Shown here piece by piece: positions 52,001-60,977 of a stretch of DNA of 64,000 nucleotides. Origin of the DNA: Halichoerus grypus. Lineage: Eukaryota; Chordata; Mammalia; Carnivora; Phocidae. The stretch lies in the NCBI RefSeq assembly GCF_964656455.1, contig NC_135714.1, positions 126,226,131 through 126,290,130 on the forward strand, in the 5' to 3' direction. The notes beneath the pieces are model-generated. The model did no database searches and had not been told where the DNA came from. It saw only the letters and a list, made by a program, of their open reading frames with translations. A program made the position numbers and the translations under genes. Position 1 is the first letter of the stretch. The number at the start of each line of letters is the position of its first letter.

Positions 52001-55000
52001 TCGGTGAGAGCCCGTCACTGTGGGGGTGCCTCACACCTGGCACCCCACTGAAGCTGTACAGCCACTTGGCCTGTTGATGATTCCTTTCATTTTCGTTAAG
52101 GAAACTGAGACCAGGGAGCTTGATACTTACCCAAATTTCAGTTGTGGATGGCCCTCAGCCAAGGCTAACAATGTCATGGGGCACCAGCCTCCAGCGGGCA
52201 CTCTGAGGTCATTCTCCTTCTCCTTACCACAGCCTCTAGCTAGTGAGAAGTGTCCTCTGTGCTTCCAAAAACAAAAGGAAAAAGCATAGGGAGATTAGCC
52301 AGAGCTGGCTTGGGAACCCAGGTCACTCTTCGGAATGGTGGCGCTTCCCGCACTTGTAATTTGTGTGATTACAGTCCTTCAGTAGCCACCCCCCCTTGCC
52401 TTTAGCACACAGTCGTGCCCCCTCAGTGGGTCTGACTCCCGCCCTCCTCCATTCCTCTCCTTGAATTCTGTTCCAGCCACTCAGAAGGACCTGAGGCTGT
52501 GAGCTCTGTGCAGTCTGGTCAAACGGGCTTTAGCACCCACATGACCTTGAGCAGATCCCTGTCAGCTTTCTGAGATGCTCTTCTCGCAGGTTCTGTGAAA
52601 TGGGAGCACGGCTGGCACTAAGTGCATCGGCGTGTACGTGTCCGGCCCGGTGCTGGAGCGAGCGGCTGGGCCTCGCGGGAGCCAGGGTGTGGAGGGGTGA
52701 CGATGATATTGGCCCTGGCTGCATCAGCTCAGGGCAGACACCGCCTCATCCAGAAAGCCTTCCCAGGGTCCGCGTGATCGCTGGATGCTTCCTGCTCTGT
52801 TCTCCCAAAGGACCCTGGGCAACTCTCTACGTGGCAGTCATCACACTGTGTTATGATTATCAGCTTGTCATTCTCTACTCACTTGACTGGGCACTCATGG
52901 AGAGCAGATGTCCTAGTCCCCCGGGTGTCCCCAGGGCCTAGCATGGGGCCTGACAGGTAGTTCTCGGGCCGTAAATGATGAGTGAACTAGGTCCACGTCC
53001 AAGTCTCCTAATGGGCAGTGAAGGCGTCCTCGCCCAGCCCTGGACGAGGGCGACTGTCTTGTCACAGGCGTTTGCTCACTGCTGCTGCTGTCCCCTCAGT
53101 ATGCTCATTTGGAACCGACAGTGTGCTGGCGGTGGGATTCTCCCTCTCTGGCACTTAAGCGATAACTGTGGCATTTATTTGAACAGAGATTTCCCATAAT
53201 ATACAGATCTACAATATTTCCTTCTGTCTTTATTAACATTTTCAAACACTTTTGCCCAGGACAGTCGTTCTAGACTTTGGCTGTACGTTTCCCAGGCTGG
53301 AATGAAAGATCATTTCACTAATGTGTTAGCTTCTGCTCGGAGACCTTGCAAATGAGGTTTTAAAACCTTTCATTCCAACGCAAACTTCTGATGTGATTCT
53401 GACATCATATAATCAGAGTCAAATATCTTGGTTGGGGGGGCAATTTAATCACTTCATATAAGCAATCATTTCTTTCCTTGATATGTATTCTCCCTGTTCT
53501 GTGTCCTTTGAATATTTTAAATTATGCTCATTGCTCAAAGAGCCCAGAATCGGGCACTTGTGTCGCCAGCGCTGCCCAAAGCCTGATCCGTCTGTGTTAT
53601 GCAAGAAATGTTCACTAGATGCAGTAGTTCTCCAGTGACTGGTGCAGCTGTTGTCCAATTTTAACAGTTAAGGCCCTAACTCCCCTCCCCCATTGCTGAA
53701 ATGCTTGTGCTCTTCTGCTGCCAAAAAAGTTTTTAATATGCATGGAGCGTAGAGTCTGGTATTGGAAAAGATTGGGTCACAGTTTGAATCGGAAGCAGCA
53801 TATATTGCTGATATGTTACATTTTATAAATATAAACTGTAAAGTATATACATACACAGCTACTGTCATAATTTTATGTATCTGAGGGTTTATTCCTGCTC
53901 ACCACGAAATGTACAGGGTCTTTCCCTGAAATACAGACTCCAGAGCAAGAGTGTGCATTTTTTATTATTATTATTATTATTATTTTTATAGAGGTCTCTC
54001 AGCACTTTCAAAAATGTGCATTCTACTCCCCGCTTATATGTTCCCAACCCGCGCCCCCCCCACCCCCCACCAGAGCACAGGAGACGTCTCTGTTGCCTTA
54101 GGAATAGCCAGATAGGCTTTCAGTGTAAGTATTTTCAAGAATGAGTTTCTGAGTTAGCAGTATGAAATCTTTATGTGTTTTTCTGCAACCCTCTTGTTGC
54201 CATTTGAGAAGGAAATGTTTCTCCTCAAAGGAAGGTGGTGGATCTTGGCTCTTCGGCGCTCAAAATGGAGACGGGTCCATTCAGAAGAAGGCTCTTTCAG
54301 TTTAGTGTGTGAAATTGGGAAGCTAGCAAACAAACAGTTATTAGTACTTCCCTTTAACTTATTTCTGTTTTGGTAAATGTGGTTTCTGAGCTTTTCAGGA
54401 AGAGTCGACTTCTGCCTCCATTTTTGCAGACCACAAGCTGGCTTTCAGGAAATATGTGGCACTTAGGTACTTTGTTGTAATTGGTTGCAGCTCATCATTA
54501 AATAAAATGGGTGGTTTGTGATCATGCCAGTCCTACTCATCAAAAATTTGTAAAGGGGCAGCAGGAAGAAGGATATAAATGTTTTCTGATGCTTAAATTT
54601 GGGAAGTGGTAGGAGTGAACACTGAAAATATTTCATTATGTTTTAGCAGGTAATAAGCTTTTTATTCTTAGATTACCCATCATTTTTGGTTTTTAACCCA
54701 AAGACTTTTTTTTTTTTTAACCAGGATTCTCCTCTGAACCACAGCCAAAAAAAAAAGGGCGGGGGGGAAGAAAAGGCCTGAATATTTTCTCCATTTTCCT
54801 AAAGATGTGAATGTCAAGAACTTTGAAGTCTGAAATCTTATTCTGCTTATAAGCCACCACATTTGTCTGTTGTGGTTTCATGGATACTGGTAGAAGATGC
54901 GGGACTCCTGGTCAAAAGACTGCTGATCATAGCAGGAGTAGTAGTCAGAGGATCAGATCCCTGACTCCTAGTTCCTACAGGCTAATGCCCCATGGGCCGG

Positions 55001-58000
55001 ATGATACCTGCATGCGGAGTGTTAGGAGAGAGGAACCCAGAGCTTAGGAAACCCAGATCTTCTATGATGAGCAGTAAAGCCTGCTTTTTTCTCCAGGGGG
55101 AGACCCAGTCTCTATCTCCCCAGGCTGTTTGCTCTACAGACATCCTTGGAAAGATAGTCTAGGAGAAAGGCAGCCAATGCCTCTGCTCAGTAGGAGTGCA
55201 GAACACGAGAAGCCCATCAAGAATTGTCTCTCACCACATGGGTAGCTGGAACCATTCTAGATGTATAGGAGAGATGTTAATTTTATGTACCTGGATGCCT
55301 TAGGGCTTAATTCTCTCTGAGGACTCAGGCTGAGAAAAACTGTGAGAACTTTGCTGGGGTCTGCCATTTCCAAAATGCCCAATGTGTTAAATCAGAGATG
55401 AGAAAGAGAATATCAGAAACGATATTTTCCTCTGCTGCTTTTTGGGAAAATATAAATAGTGTATTTGGAGCATTAAATACAGTTGACCCTCGAACACTCA
55501 GGTTTGAACTGCGCAGGTCCACTTCGATGTGGGTTTTTTCAATACAGTACAGTAGTGTAAGTGTCCTTTCTCTTCATTACGATTTTCTTAAAAACATTTT
55601 TTCTAGCTTACTTTATTGTAAGGATACAGTACATAATGCAAATGTAACATACAAAATATAGGTGAATTGACTGTTATCGGTAAGGCTTCCGAAGTTCAAC
55701 AGAAGGCAATTAGCAAGGGTTAAGTTTTGGGGAGAGTCAAAAGTTACATGTGGATTTTTGGCTGCATGGGGATCAGTGTCCCTAATTCTCGCATTTTTAG
55801 GGGTCAACTGTAGTTAAAAAATTTCTGATCTTCATTACAGGAAAACCCCCAAAACAAACAAAGGACCCCACCAAATTCTGTAAAGGAGGAGGTGGTTTAT
55901 ATAAAGAAGCTTATGCTTACAATTTCTTGCCTTTAAAAACAATTCGGGCAGTGTGCTTGTGGGAGACCCCTATGAGACATGTCGTTATTGGACCTCTGTT
56001 GGCTGAGGTGAGAACTCATTTTAGGACTTTCTATTTACTTAACCACTTCTTGCCTCCTCCTCACTCTTTCCCAGTGGAGAAGCCTGTGAAACATTTCTAG
56101 TACCCAACCCAGCAGCTGTTCTGTTTGTTTTCCAAACTTTGTTTTGCCACGTAGGTCTCCTCTTCCATAGGACTTCCGATTCTCCACGTGACTTCTGATG
56201 CCTCCTCCCCACTGAGACTGTTTCCAGACTTGGGTTTTGCTCCCTCTTTTGAATATTCCACCTCACAAAGTTGCCCGTGTGTGATCCTGAAATCCGAAGG
56301 AGAAGTGACTGGCTCAGGCTTCGGAGATGCTGTAGGGGGAAACCCAGGAAATTGAATATAGAAACTTAAGTCTCAGTGGGAAGTCTGAATGGTTATCTGG
56401 GTGAACTGGTCAGTGCTGGATCACATAGCACATCGTATATTGAAGGACATCAAAAAGATCACAGAAAGCAAACGAAAATGGCTAATGTTGAGAACTTGAC
56501 CCTGAACAAGGATTGCTGAGTCTGAGTCCCTGTTTTGGGACAGGGTGGAGAAGGCCAAGTTAAGGGATAGGCTTAGACTTATAACACCCGCTATGCCAAC
56601 AGTTCTTTCACTTTCCAAAAGGAGTGTTTTTCCTTTACAAAAAAGCAAACCACTTAAAAAAAAAAAAAAAAAAAGTGAGGATTAAGTAGATAATAGCTAT
56701 ACAATTTATGATCTTTATTTTTAAAGAGCCTTATAAATATAGTCACCATTGTTACTTTATCTTCATCCTGTAGCTGTCCTCCCTCTCTGCAGATGGATGG
56801 CCATCATTTAATCACTAGGCTATTTATGACCTGGAAGCGTTGATGGGGGTGTGGTAAAACATCTCATCTGTTGCCACCACCACCCTCCAAGCACCTTGAA
56901 TAATTGCTGGGAGATGAAATGGCAATTGTTTGGCTAAGTGCAGTCTTAAATTCTCTGTCAGAGCTTCACTCACGCCTTCTTCTCCCTTCCTGATTAGGAA
57001 GACACCACTTAAGGTTCATTTTCTGATAAGGCATCGAGTGATTTTGGTGCTGGTAATACAGATCATTTGAGATTTATAGGTTTTTTTGCTTGGTTATGAA
57101 ATAGGTTTTATGACTTCCACATGAATTGGCTGGATCGGGGGATTGTAAATAAATTGTTCAAAAAATAATGTTTTTTAAAATGTGAGCCCCTCTCCCCTTT
57201 ACTGGTCAAAGGATAGGAGACCTTCTAGTGTACTAAATATCTATCAAGTCAGTAATGCAATATTTCATGTACTTGATTTGTAAAATCCAATTGTAGTGGT
57301 AGAATGGTTGTTCAGATGTTCGTGGAAGACTTCACATGCCTAGCACTCTGCCTGGCTCTCTGAGGTCTGCGGAAGAAGTTAAAGACCTGATTTTACCCCA
57401 AAGGCAAGAAAGATCTCTGAAACCATCACAGAATAACTCCTGCCAACCTGCCCTCCTATTTCTTACTGGGCTCTGCCTTCAGAGATCTGTGCCTTAGACC
57501 AAAGGAGAAGCATTCAGGGAGGCAGGCCTGGAGCTGAGCTGAGGAAGGGACAGATTGGGGCTGGCAGAGGGGTTGGGGAGCCTGAGAGGTGAGGAGAGAC
57601 CTGAGGCAGAGTGCGGGACCCATCAGGGAGCAGGCAGAGGACAGGTCGGGGAACGCACTCGTTCTTGGGGAGACGGATGGGGCAGACTGGGTCTCAGGTG
57701 GCTGAGGGTGGCTGGTTGAGCCACTCGAGTTGGAGGACTTGGACTGGGGGCTGAGCCAGGAGACCACAGTGGTGACATAGGCACGAAGCAACGTGATGAG
57801 AAGGTAGAGAAGAGGACAGCATGGGGGCTATTGGAAGCAAAAATGGACTGAATTTGATGTTAGTTCTGCTGCAGAGGAAAGAAGCAAAGGTAATGCTCAG
57901 GAATGGGGAAGGATAAGGAAGCTGCTCACGGAAACTGGTTTTAGCTGAAGAGGGTGAATTTGAGGTGAAGAGCATCTGGGTGTAGCAGCCATTGAATGCA

Positions 58001-59906
58001 TGTGTGTTGAAAATGTAGTTGAAACGAGCAGTTTTCATCACTGTGCTTTTAAAGTAAGCTTCATATACCATAGTCACAAGCCTCCAGTTTGGAGATAATT
58101 AAAGAGTAATTTAATTCAGATCAGCATCTATTTATTGCCTTCTTTTTCATGGTTAGAGGCCCCTCCGTGAGTCTGTTCACTGACCTTTTTATGTTAGCTT
58201 TTTTTTTTTTTAATTTGCAAATATTAGGGAATGTTAAGGTCCCCAAAGATTTTTGCTGTTCATGGGTTTCTCTCTTAAGTGCTGTCTTTGGTCTGCTCTA
58301 GAGGAATCTTGATTCCTAGGGGCAGTTTCTTCTGAGTTGTCCTGTGTGTATGACCAGATGAAATGGCTTTAAACACTGAAAGGCCATGTGTTGGGTTTTT
58401 GGAGCGACAGGTCATGAGTTTGACTGTAGATTCTGACACTTTCCTTATAAGCAGAGAACATGAGCACCTCAAAAGTCCAAGTAACTGGTCACGGCAGTTG
58501 GATTCTAGTGTCCTAATTAGTGAACTGATACGGTGCTAGGTTGGACAAGACTCGATCTTCTCCATGAACCTGGAGAAGTACAAGGCATCTCTCCTTTGGA
58601 TTGTGGTTCTTGGGGCTACAGACCAGTGAGAACTCTGTCCTGTTCTAGTCATTGGGGGAGATAAGGAAGCTATCGTCTTAGCCATTTAGGAATGGGGTGT
58701 CACGTATTTGGTGTTCTGTGGCCTTTATACTATTAACTCTGTCCTTCAAATTTCCATCCGCAGTCCCTGCCAGACGAGATCACCCATGGTCCAGTGGCTT
58801 AACACGCAGTCCCCAACCACACCAAGCTGCAGCCCAGTGGTCACACCTTCTTCACCCAAGCCACCGCCTTCTCCCCTCTCTCTGCCTGCCGCCATAGTGG
58901 ACAAGCCGCTGGAAAGGTACGGGGTATGGAAAATGATGTCGAAGACAGGGGCAGCACACAGGCTTGATCAACCTGAGCAGCTTCTTATGTTCCCCGCATG
59001 AAAGAGGCTTGCTCAGGTCCTCGCAGAAGTGCTGGCCTAGCAAGCCCTTCATCCTGGGTGGGAGGCTGAAGTTCTTCTTGTCTTCACGGGCTTCTCCCCA
59101 CTCCAGTGAGGTGGGGCACTTCCTTCTGCTTCAGTGTGCATCTGGCTAACACCACGGTCTCCCTCTTCCTCTGGTGTGCTCTTTCCCCAGAAGGGCACAG
59201 AGGGCATTTTGACAAGTGGTGAGAAGCTGAGCCTTGAAATGCCTTTTGGAGGCAGGCAGAGGGGGTCAAATAGTGAAGACCCAGCGCAGAACAATAAACT
59301 CCTTCCAGAGTGGTGTGGAAGGAGACTGTCCGCGTGGACAGAGGGATGTCTGCTGAGCACTGCCCCCAGTCACTCAGTGCGCGCGCCTCTCCCTTCACTG
59401 CCTTGCCTTCTGTCTCAAGATACTGGTGCATTTCCTAATAGATGAACGCAGCGCTTAGGAGTAAACATACCCTGTGGCTCCGATAATGCTGAACGATAGG
59501 AAAAGGGCATCCCACCGGGCAGAGAGGAGAATTAGGTGATGAGGTTCAGTGAAAGCTTCTCAGAGAAGCTCCCAGAAGAAAGATTTGAATTTGAAACCCA
59601 TCATTTACTTGAAAATCAAGTGCTGTAGATGTGCCCGATGTTCACCTCACTGCTATTTGGTTGGTTGGTTGGTTGGTTGGTTTGTTTTTTGGAAGGAGTT
59701 GTCCCACTGGTGCTGTGTAAATGAGGTGTGGGAAGGGGTGGGGCTGGGGGGAGGTGAGGTTTCTCCTCCTGGTTTCTCACCTTTTAATTCATGTCTTTCA
59801 TGTTCCCTTCTCAGCGTTGTCAGTCGGAAGGCTCGAGCAGTGTATCCGTGTGAAGCAGAACACAGCTCAGAATTGTCTTTTGAAATAGGAGCAATTTTTG
59901 AGGATG
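17211..59906 (+). CDS. ARHGAP10: ARHGAP10 (GRAF2), partial: four internal exons, end of RhoGAP domain to mid-SH3
   Basis: GRAF-family RhoGAPs are cytoplasmic BAR-PH-RhoGAP-SH3 proteins that bind curved membrane and stimulate GTP hydrolysis on RhoA/Cdc42. ARHGAP10 (also called PS-GAP) is known to bind PYK2 through its SH3 domain and to interact with the caspase-cleaved PAK2 fragment. Joining 17211-17361, 42155-42314, 58764-58916 and 59815-59906 gives one uninterrupted frame of about 185 residues: an IFRT start matching the IFNT that follows the GAP domain in ARHGAP26, a basic/proline stretch ([16 protein letters not shown]), a Ser/Pro-rich linker, then SH3 residues [15 protein letters not shown]. 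From memory, ARHGAP26 has ALYACKAEHDSELSF here and ARHGAP42 also differs, so ARHGAP10 is the best paralogue. The family length is about 786 residues, so the window holds roughly residues 572-757. The coordinates span introns. Upstream domains and the last exon are outside the window. Confidence 0.9.
18258..18463 (-). mobile_element. SINEC carnivore SINE
   Basis: T-run, ttaaagattttatttatttatttgacaggg..., ending gtcacccaggtgcccc. Target-site duplication GTATCTTT at 18249-18256 and 18464-18471. Confidence 0.92.
21137..21244 (-). mobile_element. SINEC carnivore SINE, 5'-truncated
   Basis: A T-run and GA-rich head, then ccctgcttgagtgcagagcc, stopping before the tRNA-like head. Perfect target-site duplication GAGACTGTTGTCTT at 21123-21136 and 21245-21258, so the truncation was present at insertion. 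Confidence 0.85.
22201..22384 (-). mobile_element. SINEC carnivore SINE
   Basis: ttttttaaagattttattta, ending gccacccaggtgcccc. Target-site duplication TACTGCATATCTATT at 22186-22200 and 22387-22401. Confidence 0.93.
22825..23020 (+). repeat. MIR fragment
   Basis: tctgactctactagtaggca, aatagcttaccctctctaag, and agtgtctggcatatagtaaa followed by cactcaaatac. Clear MIR order. Confidence 0.75.
25600..25815 (-). repeat. MIR-like fragment
   Basis: Reverse MIR: ggttcaggaagctgaggccc, acctaagtctcacagctgg, and gccaggactgaacccaagc. Confidence 0.65.
26157..26312 (+). mobile_element. older SINEC carnivore SINE, sense orientation
   Basis: ggtgcctaggtggctcagtt, gggtcgtgagatcgggccct, and ggcgtggagcctgcttaaga, ending in a CT-rich stretch. 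No clear target-site duplication or A tail, consistent with age. Confidence 0.85.
26860..27095 (+). mobile_element. old LINE-1 3' fragment
   Basis: Sense-strand pattern of an old L1 3' end: gaataaagcaagctataaac, gaaatgtggaagcatagaca, tctggaagaatatgaatcag, then ggttatactttaagg. Diverged. Confidence 0.5.
27097..27156 (+). repeat. three tandem copies of a 20-bp unit
   Basis: Copies at 27097-27116, 27117-27136 and 27137-27156 share TATTA(C/T)TTGTTA(C/T)A at their start, with exact 20-bp spacing. They are followed by AT-rich microsatellite-like sequence to about 27240. Confidence 0.8.
29363..29400 (+). repeat. (TG)n microsatellite
   Basis: About 18 uninterrupted TG units in an intron, a likely length-polymorphic site. 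Confidence 0.95.
31740..33595 (-). mobile_element. old LINE-1, fragmentary, split by another L1 piece
   Basis: Reverse ORF2-like sequence at 31740-31990 (gctgtgtttcctggattttg), then endonuclease/5' half sequence from about 32480 (gggcagtgtgttaaaatctc) to 33595. A separate L1 3'UTR piece lies between (about 32070-32420). Heavily diverged. Exact ends are uncertain. Confidence 0.55.
32070..32420 (-). mobile_element. LINE-1 3'UTR fragment (L1MA/MB type)
   Basis: Reverse L1 3'UTR: tgtcaccataccatgttatt, acaatatcattgactatatt, ataactggaagcctgaaccc, and ctggcaaccatccggtttgt. Confidence 0.7.
33600..35395 (-). mobile_element. LINE-1, carnivore type, 5'-truncated
   Basis: Minus strand: ORF2 C-terminal part (35391-35045, [20 protein letters not shown], then [13 protein letters not shown]), through to the 3'UTR and A-rich end near 33605 (complement of ttaattccagttaccataca). 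Frames are broken. It contains an expanded AT tract at 34015-34095. It closely parallels the 3' half of the L1 at 2713-6879. Confidence 0.85.
34015..34095 (+). repeat. (AT)n with interspersed TTCC units
   Basis: Three ATTCCATATATAT-type units followed by an AT run of about 30 bases, within the L1 3'UTR at the point where such elements normally have a short tatatata. Confidence 0.9.
36902..37037 (+). mobile_element. carnivore LINE-1 3' end, 5'-truncated, sense
   Basis: tgatgggtattaaagagggc, gcatggagcactgtgttata, gaatcatggaacactacatc, and taacataacataataaaaaa. This is the conserved carnivore L1 3' terminus with its poly(A). Only about 130 bases were copied. Confidence 0.85.
37440..38297 (+). 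mobile_element. LINE-2 3' fragment, interrupted by a SINE
   Basis: L2-like order: acttcccaatgcctatggaa followed by caaagtcagg, a pyrimidine-rich coding remnant, then actgtgagcacctttgggtt and agggactgattcttc. After the SINE (38311-38522) the L2 3' end ttgttgattgaataaa continues at about 38532-38548. An ancient element. Confidence 0.65.
38311..38522 (-). mobile_element. SINEC carnivore SINE
   Basis: T20 run, ttaaagattctatttatttatttgacaga..., ending cacccaggcaccc. Target-site duplication TAGGAAACACTTG at 38298-38310 and 38523-38535. Confidence 0.94.
41901..42098 (-). mobile_element. SINEC carnivore SINE next to a splice acceptor
   Basis: ttaaagattttatttatttatttgacagag..., ending cacccaggcgcccc. 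Target-site duplication TGTTTTTT(TT/CC)CCTTT-like at about 41886-41900 and 42099-42113. It lies 56 nt upstream of the exon at 42155. Confidence 0.93.
42155..42314 (+). CDS. ARHGAP10: ARHGAP10 coding exon: Ser/Pro-rich linker, part 1
   Basis: 160 nt, phase 1 to 2, acceptor ttttttttcctccctag and donor gtaagt. It encodes a Gly completed across the junction, then [20 protein letters not shown] followed by [20 protein letters not shown] and [12 protein letters not shown]. This is low-complexity linker with SSPSP, PTT and GPPGP motifs, typical of the disordered region between the GAP and SH3 domains of GRAF proteins. In PS-GAP the PAK2p34-interacting region is reported to lie between those two domains (recalled, not checked). 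Several SP/TP dipeptides could be proline-directed phosphorylation sites (inference). An antisense SINE ends only 56 nt before the exon, which otherwise has a strong pyrimidine tract. Confidence 0.92.
44158..44330 (+). mobile_element. MER5A-like hAT nonautonomous DNA transposon
   Basis: gatcacctggagggcttgtg, tgctgggccccaccccagag, and tatgcatttctaacagaatg. Good MER5A order. Confidence 0.8.
44745..45155 (+). mobile_element. old interspersed repeat of a common mammalian type, family not assigned
   Basis: agtccattcaggctgtgata, aaatttatttcccacaggtc, cccattcatgagg-like (attccattcatgaggattct), aaaggccccacttcctaata, and acaagcattcagtccataac. I recognise this as a repeated mammalian sequence, but I cannot safely say whether it is an LTR or a DNA element. 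Confidence 0.6.
45589..45786 (+). mobile_element. SINEC carnivore SINE, sense orientation
   Basis: gcgcgcctgggtggctcagc at the start, then caaataaataaaatctttaa and a poly(A). Target-site duplication AAGATTCCTTTTAATGA at 45572-45588 and 45787-45803. It contains AATAAA in the sense direction of the host gene. Confidence 0.95.
47354..47553 (+). mobile_element. SINEC carnivore SINE, sense orientation
   Basis: gggcgcctgggtggctcagt at the start, then caaataaataaataaaatct and A15. A near-consensus copy. The flanking duplication is short and unclear. Confidence 0.94.
48265..48425 (-). repeat. MIR-like fragment
   Basis: Reverse MIR pattern: atatttcatcttagtcctta, agattgggaaatcaaaacac, then ttgccccaagcctcaagac. 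Confidence 0.55.
50840..51050 (-). mobile_element. hAT-type nonautonomous DNA transposon (MER-like)
   Basis: Ends ggggtcagcacgctgtggcc and gacaaagtttgctgacctcg form an approximate inverted repeat around tcagca/tgctga. Inside are aaagttttattgacacacag, gcagccatgacggcag and actgtctggtcctttccaga. This is the common 'gtcagcaaact...gggccagatagtaaat' repeat in reverse. Family name not assigned. Confidence 0.6.
51156..51360 (-). mobile_element. SINEC carnivore SINE
   Basis: T-run, ttagattttatttatttatttgaga..., ending gccacccaggcgcc. Target-site duplication CAGTGTAGGTGATTTTT, perfect 17 bp, at 51139-51155 and 51361-51377, which marks a recent insertion. Confidence 0.95.
51525..51935 (-). mobile_element. 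old LINE-1 3'UTR fragment
   Basis: Same type as 1795-2040: tgtagatttacagaaaagct, cttcatccagcttcccctgc, tcagcatcttacccagaatc, then tttcactagttcttgcattc. Confidence 0.5.
52735..52995 (+). mobile_element. LINE-2 3' fragment
   Basis: ccagaaagccttcccagggt, catggagagcagatgtccta, ccccagggcctagcatgggg, then cctgacaggtagttctcggg and gtaaatgatgagtgaac. Typical L2 3' end order. Confidence 0.7.
53960..53990 (+). repeat. (TTA)n microsatellite
   Basis: About nine TTA units, a short intronic microsatellite. Confidence 0.9.
55480..55810 (+). mobile_element. MER2-like Tigger DNA transposon, uninterrupted
   Basis: cagttgaccctcgaacactc at the left and aggggtcaactg at the right, flanked by TA (55478-55479 and 55811-55812). 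Internal ctagcttactttattgtaag and aaggcttccgaagttcaaca. Same family and orientation as 8799-9335. Confidence 0.9.
58764..58916 (+). CDS. ARHGAP10: ARHGAP10 coding exon: Ser/Pro-rich linker, part 2 (symmetric exon)
   Basis: 153 nt (51 codons), phase 2 to 2, acceptor caaatttccatccgcag and donor gtacgg. It encodes a Val completed across the junction, then [20 protein letters not shown] and [20 protein letters not shown], ending [16 protein letters not shown]...SPTT and the proline cluster KPPPSP are features I associate with the ARHGAP10 linker. Because both ends are phase 2, skipping this exon keeps the frame and removes 51 linker residues just before the SH3 domain. The +4 position of the donor is c (gtacgg), which makes it weaker than the gtaagt donors of the neighbouring exons. 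Confidence 0.9.
58917..59814 (+). other. ARHGAP10 intron, 898 bases
   Basis: The intron starts gtacgg and ends cccttctcag. It is GC-richer than the long introns and holds a short (TTGG)n run near 59657-59681. No interspersed repeat family was recognised. Overlapping ORFs on both strands (for example 59049-59431) have no family features. Confidence 0.85.
59657..59681 (+). repeat. (TTGG)n microsatellite
   Basis: Six TTGG units about 135 bases upstream of the exon at 59815. Confidence 0.9.
59815..59906 (+). CDS. ARHGAP10: ARHGAP10 coding exon: N-terminal half of the SH3 domain
   Basis: 92 nt, phase 2 to 1, acceptor gttcccttctcag and donor gtaagt. It encodes Ser (split codon), [20 protein letters not shown] and [10 protein letters not shown], plus one base. 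The SH3 signatures are visible: AVYPC in place of the usual ALYDY, ELSF matching the DELSF motif, and a hydrophobic core (IGAIF). The n-Src loop, the conserved Trp, the Gly-rich turn and the C-terminal NYV motif are missing and must come from the next exon. Reading through the donor gives about 23 unrelated residues and a stop at 59975-59977, which supports the splice site. SH3 domains bind proline-rich partners; PYK2 is the known partner for this protein. Confidence 0.93.
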
Positions 59907-60785
59907 GTAAGTGTCCGTGGGAGCTCTGTGGTAGCATATATTCTGTCCCCCCTCGGAATGTCTACAATCTGGAGTAAGCAGTCACTGGTTGTGGGCTTGT
60001 CAGGGGCACACGTCCATCCCTTGACCCTTTGGGCAGGAGAGAGCTGGCCCAGTTGGCTGCCAGGGGGGCGTGGCAGGGGGGGCTATGGAATTCCACTTCT
60101 GCTTTCATCTTGATGATTCTCCAGCCCTTTGAACTCTTGTGAATCTTTGCTCAGGACATCTTTCTCCTGATGTAGAGAAGCCAGTGCCACTTGGAACTAA
60201 GAAATACTTCTAATTTGCATCCTTTGTTTTCTTCTCCCAGAGTCCCCAGCCAAGCCTCCTCAATGTGTCAGGTTTGCCAGATCTGAGTTACAGAAGAGGA
60301 CTCTTGTCAAAAAATTTTGGTTTATAGTTTCCATGCCATTCTTTTGTTTTATATGATCTTTGCTCATTTGAATAGTGTGTGAATCTCTGGATCTGGGTAT
60401 TGACTTTGTACATTGAAGCAAGGGTGTGGATTTATCCCAGTCTTTAATATTCACACACAAGCATTTAGGAGCTTTGCCTGGCTTAATGTTTCACAGATTT
60501 CTCCTATGGTTCATTGTTTGTCTCTTTTCCCCCATCTCCTGATTTCTTCCTTAACAGTCTTGCTCATTCTGAAATTCACGGGTTGCTGTGGAAACAGTGA
60601 TGCATGTGGGTGGAGCTGCCCAAAAGAGTTCTGGGGAGGCAGTGAGGATCTTAGATGCTTGGAATGGAAAGGTGGGTTAGCCAGAATGTTTGGAATATAT
60701 GGAATATATCAACACAACACCTAGTGGTATATTGTCAGTAATGCAGTGTTTGCTGGTGATTGTCTTTTAGAAAGCAATTTGCCTA

Positions 60786-60977
60786 TTTATTTATATTTAG
60801 AGAGGGAGCAGGGAGGGACAGAGGGAAAAGGCGAGAGAAAATCTTAAGCAGCCTCCACGCCCAGTGGGGAGCCTGATGTGGGGCTTGATCTCACGACCCT
60901 GAGATCATGACCTGAGCCAAAATCAAGAGTGAAATTAAGCATCAGATGTTTAACCGGCTGAGCCACCCAGGCGCCCC
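60786..60977 (-). mobile_element. older SINEC carnivore SINE
   Basis: tttatttatatttagagagg, gggcttgatctcacgaccct, ending gagccacccaggcgcccc. Diverged target-site duplication GCAA(T/G)TTGCCT at 60775-60785 and 60978-60988. It carries the longer tRNA-like head of older subfamilies (ccaaaatcaagagtgaaatt). Confidence 0.9.

Larger units (their letters stand above)
42315..58763 (+). other. ARHGAP10 intron, 16.4 kb
   Basis: The intron starts gtaagt and ends catccgcag. Apart from the listed repeats, 42320-44150, 45160-45570, 45810-47340, 47560-48260, 48430-50830, 51940-52730, 53000-55470 and 55815-58760 show no gene or family I recognise. GC content is higher in parts of 50-53 kb and 57.4-58 kb than elsewhere. 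Confidence 0.85.

Noticed and set aside
57456..58077. Overlapping Ser/Pro-rich minus-strand ORFs
   Set aside because: These reflect a purine-rich + strand stretch (gga/gag-rich). There is no family motif and no splice structure.
60241..60390. Open sequence after a good acceptor-like site (tttcttctcccag) in the right phase for a last exon
   Set aside because: The translation (ESPAKPPQCVRF...) has none of the expected SH3 second-half residues (no Pro-Gly-Trp, no NYV) and ends in hydrophobic intron-like sequence. A cryptic site is more likely.
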